Assembly: GCA_907165065.1 (NCBI GenBank)
Contig: OU015541.1
Span: forward strand, 12,701,001 to 12,765,000
Direction: 5' to 3'
DNA length: 64,000 bases
From: Caprimulgus europaeus
Taxonomy: Eukaryota; Chordata; Aves; Caprimulgiformes; Caprimulgidae
Shown here: positions 35,752 to 48,525 of the stretch, one piece after another
Numbering within the stretch: the stretch's first letter is position 1
How the letters are laid out: each line of letters starts with the position of its first letter
Position numbers and translations under genes: made by a program
Notes under the pieces: generated by a model
Database searches by the model: none
Told to the model about the DNA's origin: nothing
Seen by the model: the letters and a program-made list of their open reading frames with translations, nothing else

Positions 35752-35773
35752 TTTTTTTTTTTTTTTTTTTTTT
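35752..35773. repeat. T22 homopolymer
   Basis: Twenty-two consecutive T, preceded by TACATATATAA. It could be the tail of a minus-strand retro-insertion, but no source gene or flanking duplication was recognised. Confidence 0.95.
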
Positions 35774-37796
35774 GCCTTAGACCACTGGAAAAGATTTGAG
35801 AGAAAAAAGCATCAAGTGAAACAAAGACAGCAATATGGGTTGAAGACTCTCTAAATAGAACCTGCAGTAACCTCTAATAGGAGGTAAAATCCTCATTAAT
35901 GAGCTGTTATTACTTTAAAAGTAGAGGTTGAAATCAGTTCATAAGGAGCTGAGCCTCTTAAGTGCATCTGCAGACAAAGCACATTCTTATTATAGGAGCT
36001 GCTTGTCTGTGCTGTCTCTGATCCTTTCTTCTGAGCCTTCTCTAGGCACAGCAAGGTAAATCTTTTTTGTCAACTGAGGATACTGTTTTAAGTGGAAATT
36101 TTCTCCTCTTTATGGTGTGCAGATTGCATCACCTTTTTATACAGTGTAAGAGAGCCCTAAATGTTGTCCTGGCCTTAGTCAATAAGGAGCCAACCACAGC
36201 AGCATCATGAAACAGAGGACAAGGCAACTTAGCAGCCAAAAGAGCCAGAGGAACTAAAGTCTGTGTCCTCCTCTCCCTCTTGCTCTCATAAATCTGTGCT
36301 GGAGAAAGCAGCGAGGTGACATTACTTCTATATTTCTGTTTTATTTATTTGTTCATAAGCCAGGAAGATTTCTTAAGAGCACTTGTGAGTGTCAGCGATC
36401 AGAGTGCAGTGCCACAGAGACCGAAATCGGCTGTCACCTCCGACGCTGGAAGTGTCAAACAAGTTTGTGAAAACGTGGGCTGCTGCTGCACAGAAAACAT
36501 TCATCTGGGGCTGGGTTCTGATACCTGCTTTCATGCTACTTGTTGTTTCTTTCTACAGGTAACACAGGCAATAAAATCTGCTGCTTTCACAAAGAGCAAA
36601 CAGGCAGAAAAATGTGGAGCCAGCGCACCCCTGGAACACGGCAGGTTCTGCTGTTTGTTGGTTATTGTACAGCTGTAAAAACTCAAACCAATCTAAACAT
36701 GTCTGTGTGCCAGTGAGCTGGCAGAGCTCCACTTGCTTGAGGGAAACGAGGATTTGAGGTCTGACTTCGTGTGGAAAAGGTAAGATTTTTATTTTGTTTG
36801 ACTTGGTTGCCCACCTGTGGAAAGACAGGAGCGTGTCTGCCCTTTGCCAACCTTCCTTAGGCTTCTCCAGCCCAACAGTGGATTTTCTGTGGCAGAGACC
36901 ACCTCTGCTAATGGCTCTGCCCTGCACAGCACTTCAGTGATGGGGACCAGATGTCTGGTTTGGGTCCTGCATCTTACAGGCTGCACAGAGCATCCCGAGA
37001 TATCTATGGGCACATGGAGCCAGGCCTGCCTGTGTCCAGGACCCCATGCTGTGTGGCTCTGAGCATGTCCCCAGCTTTGCAGCAAATGCAAATGCCAGCC
37101 CTGTATCTTGTGCAGGTTTCTTGAAAATACTTTGGCAAGTAAAAAAAAAAAGAAAAAAAAAGGAGATAAATCCTCCATGAAAATGTTCACAGAAAGAAAG
37201 GCTGATTCATGGGCTTAACCCTCATAAGACACCAAAGAGCATGATGTTGCATATCATAACTGCAGGAAAAGCTTTGGTCAATAGTCACAGTTCACAGACC
37301 ACAGAAAGTCCAAACACAACACACACCACTGCAGGAACCAGGATGCACCAGTGCCACACCTCATAAAACTGCTCATTATATACTGAGCCTCTCAGGATTT
37401 ATTGTCACCCGGTCCACGTCCAATGCAGAGCATTGACCTGGGAGTCATGAATCCACAACTTCCATTTCTACCTCTTCCATGGTGACAAGGTGGACTGATT
37501 TCCATCCAAGTGATTTAAATGAGCCACCAGGGAACCGTGATTTAAATCATCAATGTTTGCTTTTTACATTGGCAGGAGAGGCAGCTTTAATGATGTATGG
37601 TCCTACTGCTGTGGCTGAAATCTAAATTCCTTGAATATTCCCTTTAGATAATCTCTAAAGTTCATGTATTTGCCTCTGGCTGGCAGGCTGCACACAAGGG
37701 AGCGGATTCTTGGCACTGTGTGGCAGTTTGGAGCTGCTGCGCTTGTATTGGCAGCCTGAAATAGGCAGCCCAGAGCGAAGGTGCCAAGCAGGGTGG

Positions 37797-37803
37797 TATA
37801 AAG
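37797..37803 (+). promoter_or_regulatory. TATAAAG motif, possible core promoter
   Basis: TATAAAG lies in a moderately GC-rich, non-repeat context containing repeated TTGGCA/TGGCAG motifs upstream (about 37690-37770). No convincing first exon follows, so the promoter reading is weak. Confidence 0.1.
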
Positions 37804-40800
37804 TACCTCTTGGCTTCTGCTGAGCAGAGGACTAAAAGGGAGAATGCTCCAAAGAGTTGGAAAGTGCAGGAGGGGGTTTGGCAGAACTGCTGGAGCTGGC
37901 GGGTGTGTGTCTCAATGCTCCACGGCGCTGAGCAGTGACCTCCTGCAATGGGATGGGGACAGGAATCAGCCCGGATGCTCGTGGAGGCAGGACAGGAGCA
38001 GCGTGAGCCACGTGCAGCCTAGGAATTTAGGATTTACAACGTGGATGTGAAGGTATTCAGAGAAAAATTTCAAGTCTAGATGGATGGACAATTTACAGCA
38101 TAGATATACTATTAATTATTTTTTTTTTCCATAAAAAACCTTGAAACCTTTCATATGTAATCAGTAAACAGTTGATATTCAAAATGACCTTTCTGTTTTC
38201 TTCTAGCTAGAAGAGTGTCCTATACCCAAAGTGATTTAAACAATTATGCTGTTTAACCATACATTAATCAATTCTTCATTTTTACTTTTTGTCATCTTAA
38301 AAACGTGAGTGACATACTTTTTTACCAGTGGAGATTCAGCTTCTCACATGGGAATTGATGAGAAGTGGGACTTAAGGATGTAAAGAGGCAATATTTTACT
38401 TGTGTGTCTTATTCATTAAATAACAGTGCACCCAAGTGTTGAGTGTAAAAGACAATGAATGAGGGTGATACTTCTGGTCATCTTACTGTGTGGTTTCAGA
38501 AAAGATAGAACTTTTTCCTCACACCTTAATTTATACCCCTGAACTGAACAGATCCTGACTTTTTGACTTTCTGAGTTGGCTGGTCACAATACTACAGTCG
38601 TTGAAATAAGGAAAAATAGTCCTTTAGCTACTGCAGGAGTGACCATGAGTTTATGCAATTTTGTGAACATCAGTTCTGGGTGAGACAGGTTACTTGGTTT
38701 GACCTCCTCTTATCTGCAGTGACAAGCATGTGACAACCAGATAGAGCATTTTTAGTTTAAGGTGTGTGATAGACAACATTAAGTTTACACAGTCAACAGT
38801 TAATCTTGGACTTTAAATAGACTTTTTTTTTTTTTCTTTTAAAGCAAAAAGTATTTATGGCTTGAAAATCTAATTGTATTTTCAAAAAGTTATTTTTTCT
38901 TTTCCTTTCACTGTTATCCATCCTGGTGTGCATTTGCAGGCAACTCTTCCCCTTTCATGTTTCCCTTTCTCCATCCACAAAGTGGAGAAGACTCTTACCA
39001 TATGTGTATAACCCAGTGGGATTCCCTACTTCTAAACCTGCAATTAATGCTAACTACCATTATTTCTTTACTGCAGAAGGCACTTTTTGCACCGTGCATT
39101 GTTGGAGCAGCACGATACACATCTCATCGTCTCCTTTCCATTGTGTGCAACATCCCCGGCTTTTCCAGGTCACGCAGAGATGATTAACGCCACCTGACAC
39201 AATAGCTGTTCCCTGACATGGCTTCCTGAGGTATCTGGTGAAGGCAATAAGCTTCAGAAAACCTGTTAGGGAGGAGAGGTACAAACATGCCTCACCTGTG
39301 TGGGTCGATGCCACCTCGGAGGGTGTTTGGTGCTGCACGTTTCAAGGCCAAGCGCTCAATGACATGGGGTGCTCTGTTCTGCTCTATGTCCTGGCTCCAT
39401 CCCTGTAGCCATGGCAATAGCATGTCCTGGAAGGGACAGAGGACAGCACATTCCTCTTATCGAATGCACAGAGCACAGCACATTCCCCTTGTCCCCTGCA
39501 ACAAGGAATCTGAGGAGCAGGAGCTGCCTTTTCTCCCCATGGTTGCATTAACTCAGAGCGTGGGGCAACCGGCAGCGCCGGTACTCCTGTGCTCTTCTCC
39601 TCTCCTCCTCAGCTGCTGCCCTCCTCCAGCTCTCCTTCATGCAGAACACCCATCTAAGGGAGGGAAAACTAGACAAATATAATAATTGCATTATGAGTTC
39701 CAAAGCCAGGAAGCCTTTTAATCATTGATATGATAATGTGGGGAGTAGAGAAGATACCATCAGAAGTTGCTTTCATCTCTGGAGATAGTGAATAAACTAG
39801 ATATGTATCTTAGACTTGAGAAGGATTCTCGTTGAAGGCTTTTCTGAAACTCCTAATCTCTCTGGTTCATATGTATATTTTGAAATTTGTTAACACCCCA
39901 GTCTCTCTCTCCAGCACAGGACTGTAATTGTGGAGGAGCTTCAAAGAGCTCTGCTCCTGCCGTCTTGTGTTTCTGAGGGAGGCTGGGCACCAGGGCACAT
40001 TTACAACCTACCTGTTAGGAGAAAACAGAGCTCTTGAAAGATATCTATTTCAAACACCGTGACCAAAGAGCACAGTAACACGTTGGCCTCTGTGGCTCTT
40101 TTCATGTGTGAATCTCAAAGTGCTTTGGCGTCACTAATTTGAAGCAGAAATCTTGCTAATTAGCGTTTCTGTCTGGGGTGGAAGGATGTGTTTTTCAAGT
40201 CAGCAGTGATAACAGCCCTGATTTACCACCAGATGAGGGATAACATGAGGCAGAGTAGGCTTGTTCATTTGTTTTAAAAATCTCAGTTCACTTTGGTTAC
40301 AGAGAGGCATCTCCAGCAGAGATTTACACCATAGGGTCCCTAACATGAAGGGGAAGCCCAAGCCTTTAAATATTGGTACCAAATTCATTTCTAAAGTTAC
40401 ACAGATGTGGAAGAGGGGACTGATGTCTTGGTGGAGGTTTGATTTCCCCCACCTCTGTCATCTGTAGTGTCAGCAACTGACAATTGAACTCAGAGAAGCT
40501 GGATGCTGAACCTGCCCGAACTCAGAACCATGGAAAGTTTTGTGTGCTCTGTGTTGGAAAATAGGATTTTACAGAAGCCACTGACTAAGAAATACTTCTG
40601 GGAAGGAAAGGCAGGGCTTTTGCAGGTGGAGGACCAGCACTTATTTGTGGCTAGTGCCTTCTGGGTTGCACAGAAGTTGGGCTTGGCAGTAACTGATGGT
40701 GGGCTTCACAGCACTTCCCAAGAGGGATGGCAGTCACCTGGGTGCAAAGCAAGACCCACTGAGCAGCCTGTCCAGCCAAATAGCTCCTTATACCACTGCA

Positions 40801-40933
40801 GCACTTAGCAGGATGAGATGAGAGACAGCAAGCTACTTCTTCACCTGGAGAAACTGGTTTGCATATAAACTCATTTGTTGTATCCTTTGTTTTCAGCATC
40901 CAAAGTACAAAATATCTAAACAAACCCAAGGAG

Positions 40934-41307
40934 ATCACAGAATCACAAGAGTGTCTGGATTGGAAAAGCCCTTTAAGCTCATCGAGTCCAACCACGAACC
41001 CAACACTGACCAGTCCCCCACTGACCCATGTCCCTCAGCACTGTGTCTACACGACTCTTCAATCCCTCCAGGGATGGGGACTCCACCACTGTCCTGGGCA
41101 ACCCCTTCCAATGCCTCAGAACCCTTTCAGTAAAGAAATTCTTCCTTGCATCCAATCTCAACTGTCCTTGGCGCAACTTGAGGCCATTTCCCCTTGTCCT
41201 GTCACTTGTTCCTTGGGAGAAGAGACAGACCCCACCTCACTACACCCTCCTTTCAGGTAGCTGTAGAGAGTGATGAGGTCTCCCCTCAGCCTCCTTTTCT
41301 CCAGAAT
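40934..41307 (-). mobile_element. CR1 LINE, 3' fragment (minus strand)
   Basis: The left edge carries the complement of the CR1 3' terminus (ATCACAGAATCAC), followed by GGAAAAGCCCTTTAAGCTCA and TCCAACCACGAACCCAACAC. On the minus strand it encodes CR1-type [19 protein letters not shown] and [20 protein letters not shown]. It is the same subfamily as the copy at 59011 and distinct from the 3626/31143 type. It is truncated at its 5' side near 41307, at GAGAAAAGGAGGCTGAGGGG on the minus strand. Confidence 0.95.
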
Positions 41308-42118
41308 CTGTGTGGACAGCTGGGAGAAAAGAAGCCTCTGTATCAGGTGGACTTGAGATCTTGATGGTGTTTCACAAGATCATTATCTCCTCAAAGGCTG
41401 TCACTTGGGAAACCAAAGCCTGAGATTTTAAACGCAGTGGTGGGGTGATCCAGCTGGCAGAGCTGCTGGCTGAGCTCTGCCTGATTCAAATCCTCTGCTT
41501 CAGTTGCTAGACCCAACAAGCAAAGCCTAATCAGTCCCCAGAATACAGCGGTATAATAATGAAGAATGCTGTGCAGCACTTAGCAAGAGAAAAGCATGGG
41601 TAATGAGGGACTTAATTTGGAACATATCATTTGTCAGATAATTTGGAGGCACATCTCAAAACAGTGCATAAAAATGAAGTTTGCTGCACCAGCTGAAGTC
41701 ACCCCAAATGTTCTTTCTTTGTTGCAAATCCCTTTCTAAATCTAAGCCTTCAGAAAAGAACCTGGAACCAATAAATGACATAAAAGAATAAACGTTCACA
41801 ACACATATTTTGGGTTTGGTTCAAACACAATATTAGAAGGCTGAATTAATTGTGTTTGTATCAAACCCAAATATATTTTATGAAACAATGAGGCCTTTTA
41901 AATGGCTAACTGCTGCCCAGAATATATTTTCCCTGAACCAAACTAGATAACAGCATATCCCTCTTAAATTGGTCAGGAGAACTGGCTGCCAAATGATGAT
42001 TCTGTGTCCTGTATTTATTCACCATCTGTGACTTCCACATCAATTTGCTCATTTTAAAAATCAAAACTTGCTTTTTTTTTTTCCCTCACCCCTCTCTCTC
42101 TTTTCCCTTCTCTGCCAG

Positions 42119-42190
42119 AGCTGCAGGGTAAATCCGATGTCTGAAAACCAAGCGATGTTCTTCCTGCTGCAGAAATGGTTTCTGCTCATG
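42119..42190 (+). other. Exon-like segment after a 50-nt pyrimidine tract
   Basis: The acceptor is exceptional: an almost pure pyrimidine tract from about 42070 ending CTTCTCTGCCAG. Seventy-two bases follow to a weak donor ATG|GTGCGT (or 81 bases to GAG|GTGTGA). Frame 0 is open and reads SCRVNPMSENQAMFFLLQKW. Both lengths are multiples of three. The weak donor keeps confidence low. Confidence 0.12.
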
Positions 42191-43899
42191 GTGCGTGAGG
42201 TGTGATGGAGTGTGGCTTGTCCCTCTGCAGCTCTGCTGGCTCTGTAGCATCTGCACTAATCAAGGCTCCTTTATGCCAACAGGCTACTGCTGGGCAGCAA
42301 CTCAAGTCCCTCAAGTGACCTGTCTTTCCCCAAATGAATGGTAGGGAGCATAAGAGGAAAAGGGCAGAGTGAAGTTTGCCTTTTTGTGGCATCTTTTACC
42401 AACCTAAAAGGCTGCGTTTGCTTGATAAATGCTGGTTTATGTAGGAAGCAACCAGCTCCTAAAAAGGAGGAGAATTAGGGAAATTGGTTTGGGATTCAGT
42501 GATACAACACCACTACATTTCTTTTATTTCTTTTCTTAAGAAAAATATGACATTTTCTGGGTATAGAGTAGTCACAGTGCGATGTAGCATGCTTCTCAGT
42601 ACATCCCGGTGCTCATCACCCACCTGCCACAGGCAGGGAGCAGGGAGGACCTCTCTGGGGCAGGGATGAAGCCTGAAGAGTGTGGCACTAATGGGTTAGA
42701 GTCTCATAACACAAGAAATGTGGGGTCACTCAGGAGCAGTAATGGCAGCTAAATTTATGGCAAGAAATGCTGCTTCATCCAGAGTGAAATCAGCTGATGA
42801 CCCCTCCCCAGTGCTGAGAGGGAAAGGAGCCAAACCTGGTGCTGAATCGCAGGGGTGATTCTGGCACTGCATCTTACATCTGTAGTTACAAGCACTCATC
42901 AGAGTACCCAAAGCTCAGGCTCTGAAGACATAGAAAGGGGAAATAAATTTATAGAAGGACTTTCTCTTGCTCTTCCATCTCCATTTTTTTGCATCCATCC
43001 ATTTGTAACATTGCACACCTGTTACTATAGGAGCAGACCAGGGTTTTTTTTTACCCTGAGCTGATATTGGCCACTCTCAGACAGAAATCAATCTGCTACA
43101 GCAAAGCCAGGGCTCCTGCATTTGAGAAAAGACAGCTACTACCAAACCATCAAAACAGTTCATGCTTGGCTTAGAGGTCTCAAATTGTACCTAACACCAG
43201 TACATTTAATTTCTGAGCAGAATTTATGATTGAGCCGTAGATAAATACACTCTCTCACAATTACACATTGCTGGTAGGCTGATCTCTTGCAGTTCCAGAG
43301 GGTGGATCAGTTGAACACTCCTTACGCTTGTTTGTTGGAGCTGGAGCAGAACTGGAAGGCAGGGTTGCTTAGCACAGGTTTTCCCTGAGTAGCTTGACAT
43401 GACTCTGAGCTTCATCCAGCCTCCTGATTTTCTTTGACATGAAGTTGTTTTGAAGCAAGCAGATAACTATCTATATCTCTCTGCACAGCTTGCATGAAAT
43501 GCAGCCCTGAAACCTGGCCTCAGATTTCATCAAACCTTTCCAAACCGCCCTGTGGAATGGATGTAAATGTAAGCAGGTCTGACGAACCCCAAGAGCTGCT
43601 GTGTGTTCTTTTGGCTCTGTGTTGCTCTGCATATAAGTTTGATGGCTTTAAATCAGAAAACCTATCTGCAACTTTCTTTGCTACAGACATGAGGTGGAAA
43701 CTTCACCAGAAAAAGCTGCTTTGTGCCATTTCTGGCACTGAACAGGCTGTACAGGCAACATCAGCAGAACCATATCTCCTCAGAGGTGTTGGGATACTTC
43801 CACTCCATCATCTACTAAGGCTGTATTAACTGTAGATGTGAATCAGTTTGGATGGAAGGCTGATACAAATGCCCTTTTATCTGTACCCTGTCTGCACAG

Positions 43900-43970
43900 C
43901 TATTCTGCAGATGGCAAGAGAAAGATGTCATCTGGAGGCAGCAGCTGGCACGATGGGAGACGACGTGAAG
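43900..43970 (+). other. Short exon-like segment
   Basis: The acceptor CTGTACCCTGTCTGCACAG and donor GAAG|GTGGGT bracket 71 bp. One open reading is YSADGKRKMSSGGSSWHDGR. No family is recognised, and its length is not a multiple of three. Confidence 0.1.
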
Positions 43971-44934
43971 GTGGGTGCGGGGGTGTTGCTTGTCTGCCTG
44001 AACCGGGATCAAGTCAGATGAACGGTGCGGTGAAAGGAGATGAAGGAAAAAGGAAACACTTTCCCAGGCAATTTTCTTGGAGGAATAAAATTACAGGAGG
44101 AATGATTGACAAATTAGAAGCACTTTGCACCTAATTTTAATGTGTTCGGATTTTAGGGAGGAGAAATATGTTAAGTTTCAAATTACCCACTTTACCAGTT
44201 GCTGCCTTTTCTAAAATCAAAATCAACCTAGGCATTTGGTACTAAATCTTAGAGAAACAAATTGCTTTCTATGCTACACTGCTTTCTTAACACAGCTTTA
44301 TTTGAAAGTCCAGTTGAGCAAGTTAATGTAAGCAGCAAGCTGGTCCCTGACAGCTGAGCACTTGTTATTGAGGCCAGTCACTTCTATGAGTACAAATTGC
44401 ACTGCCAGGTAAACTTAAGCTAAACCTGACCTTGGGCTCTGACTCAAAGCCATCTGATGTCCATGAGAGACTTGCCACTGACTTAACAGCTCCTGAAGTA
44501 GATCTCAGGTGACATCAGCCATCAGTGGTGGCCTCGCTTGATTTACTAATCCCCGTGACCCACGTTCCCAGAAAAGAAGCAGCAATTTCCCAAAGTCCTC
44601 TTTACCCCTACTTGTTGGGACAGCAGCTCCTGTGCTAGCCCTGGCACCATCAGCCCTGAGGTATAGGGTGCCTCTGCCCTAGGGGAACCTCCTGGAGGAA
44701 ACCTGGTGTCTCTGGAGGCTACACCCTTATTCTATATGTCTACATACACCCATGCCTCGCTCCCAACACCAGAGCTCGTGAGGCAGTGGCAAGATCTGAA
44801 GCTGGCTTTTAAAGTGCTCCTCAAGCTGGGCTGCTCCTCAGCCTGTCTTTGAAGCTCTTTCCCATGACCTCAGTCCTTGCAGGCCTGCTGGCAATACGAT
44901 GTGTCCATTTGATTTCATGTGAGCGATCTGAAAT

Positions 44935-45270
44935 AGCCAGTTCAACATCCCAATTTAGTAATGAGACTTATTGAAGCTTATGAGCTGCCTTGGCTTGCAA
45001 CACAATTAAATTTCAGGAAACAGAAAATATTCCATTGAGGCTGGTGGATTGGTAATATGATTTGAGGCTTAATGCATAGCAAAAATCTGCCATTTAAAGT
45101 TTAATATAATATGCAACAGCCCTAAATGACCAGTAAAAACATTATGCAAATTTTTAAGGAAGTCATTGCCTCCTGTAAATGACAATTTATCAATGGCTTG
45201 TAAACAAAGGGCTTTCCTCATGGTTATGAACGAAGGAAAATGCAAAAATGAGCAGGCATAAATGGGTTAT
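44935..45270. promoter_or_regulatory. Possible conserved non-coding element with POU octamer
   Basis: A ~335-bp AT-rich, non-repetitive block with a perfect octamer ATGCAAAT at 45144-45151, TAAT-type cores (TTAGTAATGAG near 44956, TTTAATATAATATGCAAC near 45102) and ATTTATCAATGG near 45187. This is the strongest enhancer-like texture in the window along with 61125-61500. Function is inferred; alignment would test it. Confidence 0.25.
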
Positions 45271-45605
45271 AGAAACAGGAGGTCAACAGAAAACTGTACA
45301 GTATGAATCATTGTGAGTTTTCCTGTCAGACAGGGCAGGAAAATAATGCACTATCTTTCCGTGTGCAACAGACTACATTCAGTCTGCCCCTAGCCTGAAA
45401 AAAAGATAGGCTTAAAAATAATGAGGTTTTTTTTGTAAACACAGTGCCTGCAGTTTACTTTTTCTTCTTCTTCTATTTTTCACTTTTAGTATTTGTTAAA
45501 TATTTTCAGACTTTTATTTGTAAACATAAGGGTAAAACCCCCCACATTTGTTGTCAGTACACTTCTTGTGTTAGCAGATGAATCTGAATTACAAAGCATA
45601 ACACT

Positions 45606-45610
45606 GCGAG
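45606..45610. repeat. Probable target-site duplication, left copy (GCGAG)
   Basis: The five bases before the LTR at 45611; the right-hand copy GCAAG at 46246-46250 matches at four of five positions. Confidence 0.6.
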
Positions 45611-46245
45611 TGTCCTGGATTCAGCTGGGATAGAGTTAACTTTCCTCTTAGTAGCTAGAACAGCGCTGAGTTTTGGGTTCAGTGTGGGATTTGGTGTAAG
45701 AAGAATGTTGCCAATATACTGATGTTTTTAGTTCTTGCTAAGAAATCAAGGACTTTCCAACTTCCCATGTTTTGCTGGTCTGCAGGTGCAGAAGTAACTG
45801 GAGGAACATAGACTAAAAGATCCAAATAGACATTTAAATATGCCAAAGGGATATTCCATATCACGTAATATCATGTCCAGTATGTAAATAAGGGTTGACT
45901 GGAAAGCTCCCTCTCCTCTCTCTCTCTCTTCTGGGATTGCAGTTTTAGTTTGGGGATTTTCTCTTCTCCAGGATCGCTGGCTGGGAACAGACTGAGCATC
46001 AGTCAGCGGGTGGTGAACAATTGCACTGTGCATCACTCATTTGTATATTCCATTAATACTGTTATTATCATTATTATTGTCTTTATTTTAATTTTTTATT
46101 TTATTTCAAGTATTAAATTGTTCTTGTCTCAACCAGTGTGTTTTCTCTCTTTTACCTTTCTAAGTCTCCCTGCTATTTCCCAGGCAGGGGAAGGTGAGTG
46201 AGTGGCTGCGTGGTGTTTGGCTGCCAGCCAGATTAAACCACCACA
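45611..46245 (+). mobile_element. Solo LTR, ERVL-like, plus strand
   Basis: A 635-bp LTR with TG...CA ends: starts TGTCCTGGATTCAGCTGGG and ends AGATTAAACCACCACA. A TATA-like segment (GTATGTAAATAAGG) lies near 45878, a CT-rich patch follows, and an AT-rich stretch with a TATTAAATTG polyadenylation-like motif lies near 46110. The flanks show a 5-bp target duplication with one difference, the length usual for ERVL-type elements. No gag, pol or env sequence adjoins it, so it is a solo LTR. Its start matches the remnant at 19957; it is more distant from the 52257 and 53847 copies. Confidence 0.88.
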
Positions 46246-48062
46246 GCAAGATTCTCAATTAAGATGTCCAGTCTTAGGGTGTCCAGGGGTCCTCTGGGGA
46301 TATCTGCTAGCTGGCATCATCACCTTTAGGAGAGAGATGAAGCTGCTAATGCTGCCCAGGAGCAAGCAGGCATGGGCTTGCATCCACCACTGCAGTCTGC
46401 CCTACGGAGCTGACAGAGAGGCAGAGCCAGCAGAGCTGTGGGCTGGGAGCAGGTAGGTGTGGAAGAGGAATAAAACCAGCACAGAGTCACACAGTGATTC
46501 CCAGGCTTTTTTTGCTTTTTTTTTTTCCCCCTTTTTTCTTTCCTTTGGACAGTGTGGATAGAGCCAGGCCCCAAAAGACAATCCCACCACATCCAAGTGC
46601 CTAACATTATAATGGGCTTTGAAAAATGTTTCTACTATTATGGAGCCCTTTTTGCAGTCATGCCATCAATTCTGTATGAGAAGATATTTTATTTTAAATA
46701 TGTTATGAAGGCACGGAGGCATTTGCATTGTTAATTTCTCAGATGTCAAACAAACACCATTATTGCAAAATGAATGCAGCTACCCAGCTGAGAAACAGAT
46801 CCATTCACTGCAAAGAAGTGAAACTTAAAAAATGAATGAGTTCTACTGATTGCAAGTATCATCAGAAATTAATAATGCTCTAGGAATTTCTCACACAAAA
46901 GATAATGAAAGCGTTGTGACTGTTTGCTTCCAGTTGTCGATCTTCATCCCTCTCTCAGGTGTGAGGGATCATCACCAGCTTCAACTTTAAAGGTCCTGAA
47001 TAAGAGCACCACTTTTGTTGTCAGTCTGGGGAACTGATCTTTCCAATGACATATGATGTGACCCTCAAGTGTTGACAGTTGAGGCAGCTTTGTGTTCCCC
47101 TGACCAGCTGGACTCCTGAGCGAGGTGCTTGTCTGCTGTCATTACCTCATCTATGCCAGATCCTTCTTGATCTGCAAGTATCATCTGTGAAATGCCTAAA
47201 TCCTCTGTTTCAGATTGATTCTTCCTTTTTATTTCCTCTCACGCTGCATCCTTCCATCAGCAGGTACTACACACACTGCTGTTTCTTACCCTCCTTTTCC
47301 CATGCCAAGGTTCTTCTCTCCATGGTCATGACACTCTTTATGTCTTTCTGTTTCTAATAACAACTTCAGCTCTTGGTAAATTAGGTGAGATGAACTTATT
47401 ATGTGACAAATTAAACATAAACAGCTCCAAAACCCCATTTTGAAGTATTTGTCTGTGTCTGTATATTCATCTTTTAGATGAATCACTTGAGTTCTAAAAA
47501 GCGTGGAAGAGACAAATCTAATGGAAATGATAATACGATTACTGCCCATAATTCTCACAAATCAAGCATATCAGTTACGCACAAGTAGGTTGTCTGAACG
47601 TCTGTGGGTTGGGTTTTTTTTGATTTTATTATTTAAAGCTGATTAAACAACTGATTGTAGGCCCTTATGTACTTTCCACACCGTTGATACTCGAAGGAAA
47701 AAGCAACAGCTAGATATTTGTTTTGTGACTATGCAACAGCCAAGCCTCGTGGGGCTGAAGGCTGTGTGCCCTTCTCTGTATCATCTTGTTTCAAACATTG
47801 AAAAAACACAGGAGACACATTTATTTACAGATGTACTTACTGAGGAGCTAATAAACTGGTCTCCATGTCAACCTGTATTTTATTTATTTATTTAGCCTGT
47901 GTTTGAAAGCTTTTCCTGTGTGCATTGAGCTGACACAACTAGGAATTAGCATCCCTTTTTGTACATTTAATGATAATATCAAAGCGTGGGGCTGAAATAC
48001 AGTGATTACCTTGCAGAATTAGTGACGAGACTCAGACTTAATGTCTTTTATCAGGAAATCAG

Positions 48063-48120
48063 AGTACACCCAGCAAATACTATTTAATCATAGTACATCC
48101 AGCAAATACTATTTAAAAAA
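48063..48120. repeat. 29-bp tandem duplication
   Basis: Two adjacent copies starting at 48063 and 48092, each carrying CCAGCAAATACTATTTAA after AGTACAC or AGTACAT. The single visible difference in the core indicates a fairly recent duplication. Confidence 0.92.
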
Positions 48121-48492
48121 TGCTCAGGTATGAAGACAAAAGCCTGCTATAATGAGAAGTTACTGCAAGGAGAATGGATATTAATTGTTGAGAAGGTTAT
48201 AAATCCTTATGCTGATGGGTAGAACACATAGGGGAAGTGCAAAAGAAGGTATTTATTCTTGGTATTAATTTCTAAGCTGAAAGAATTTATTGCAAAACAA
48301 TCTAGCTGGTGTTACAAACCCAAATGTTCTTGTGAACAAATTGAGTTCCAGCTTTATCCCCCTTGCTCACTCAGAATGCCATGCTACTTGGAGCAGGCTC
48401 TAGCATGTGGCACAAGGAGAGAAGTTGGGGAGCCCTCAGACCACTTCTTCCAGCAAAGAGGACACCCAACTGTGCCATGGCAAGGTAGAGAT

Positions 48493-48525
48493 GGGCTGGG
48501 GGGCAGGTGGGAGGGGGGGCTGGGG
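48493..48525 (+). other. G-quadruplex-type motif
   Basis: Several runs of three or more G separated by short loops (GGGCTGGGGGGCAGG, then GGGAGGGGGGG and TGGGGG) within about 33 bases satisfy the usual quadruplex pattern. No promoter or exon is evident beside it. Confidence 0.6.

Larger units (their letters stand above)
32229..40933. other. Long unique non-coding stretch
   Basis: About 8.7 kb without a recognised transposon or confident gene. Separate entries cover an enhancer-like block at 34195-34335, a minus-strand exon-like segment at 35409, a T22 run at 35752 and a TATA motif at 37797. A strong acceptor tract (CCTTTCTGTTTTCTTCTAG) ends at about 38206, but the three following frames stop within 20 codons and no good donor follows. 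Confidence 0.5.
41308..45610. other. Unique non-coding sequence
   Basis: About 4.3 kb without a gene or transposon. Includes exon-like pieces at 42119 and 43900 and an enhancer-like block at 44935-45270 (separate entries). Confidence 0.5.

Noticed and set aside
35752-35900. Processed pseudogene with a poly-A tail on the minus strand
   Set aside because: The T22 run is present, but no coding similarity or flanking duplication was seen beside it.
43900-43970. Exon of NCKAP5, from a loose SSG..WHDG resemblance
   Set aside because: The match is a handful of residues in a serine/glycine-rich stretch and no neighbouring NCKAP5 sequence was seen.
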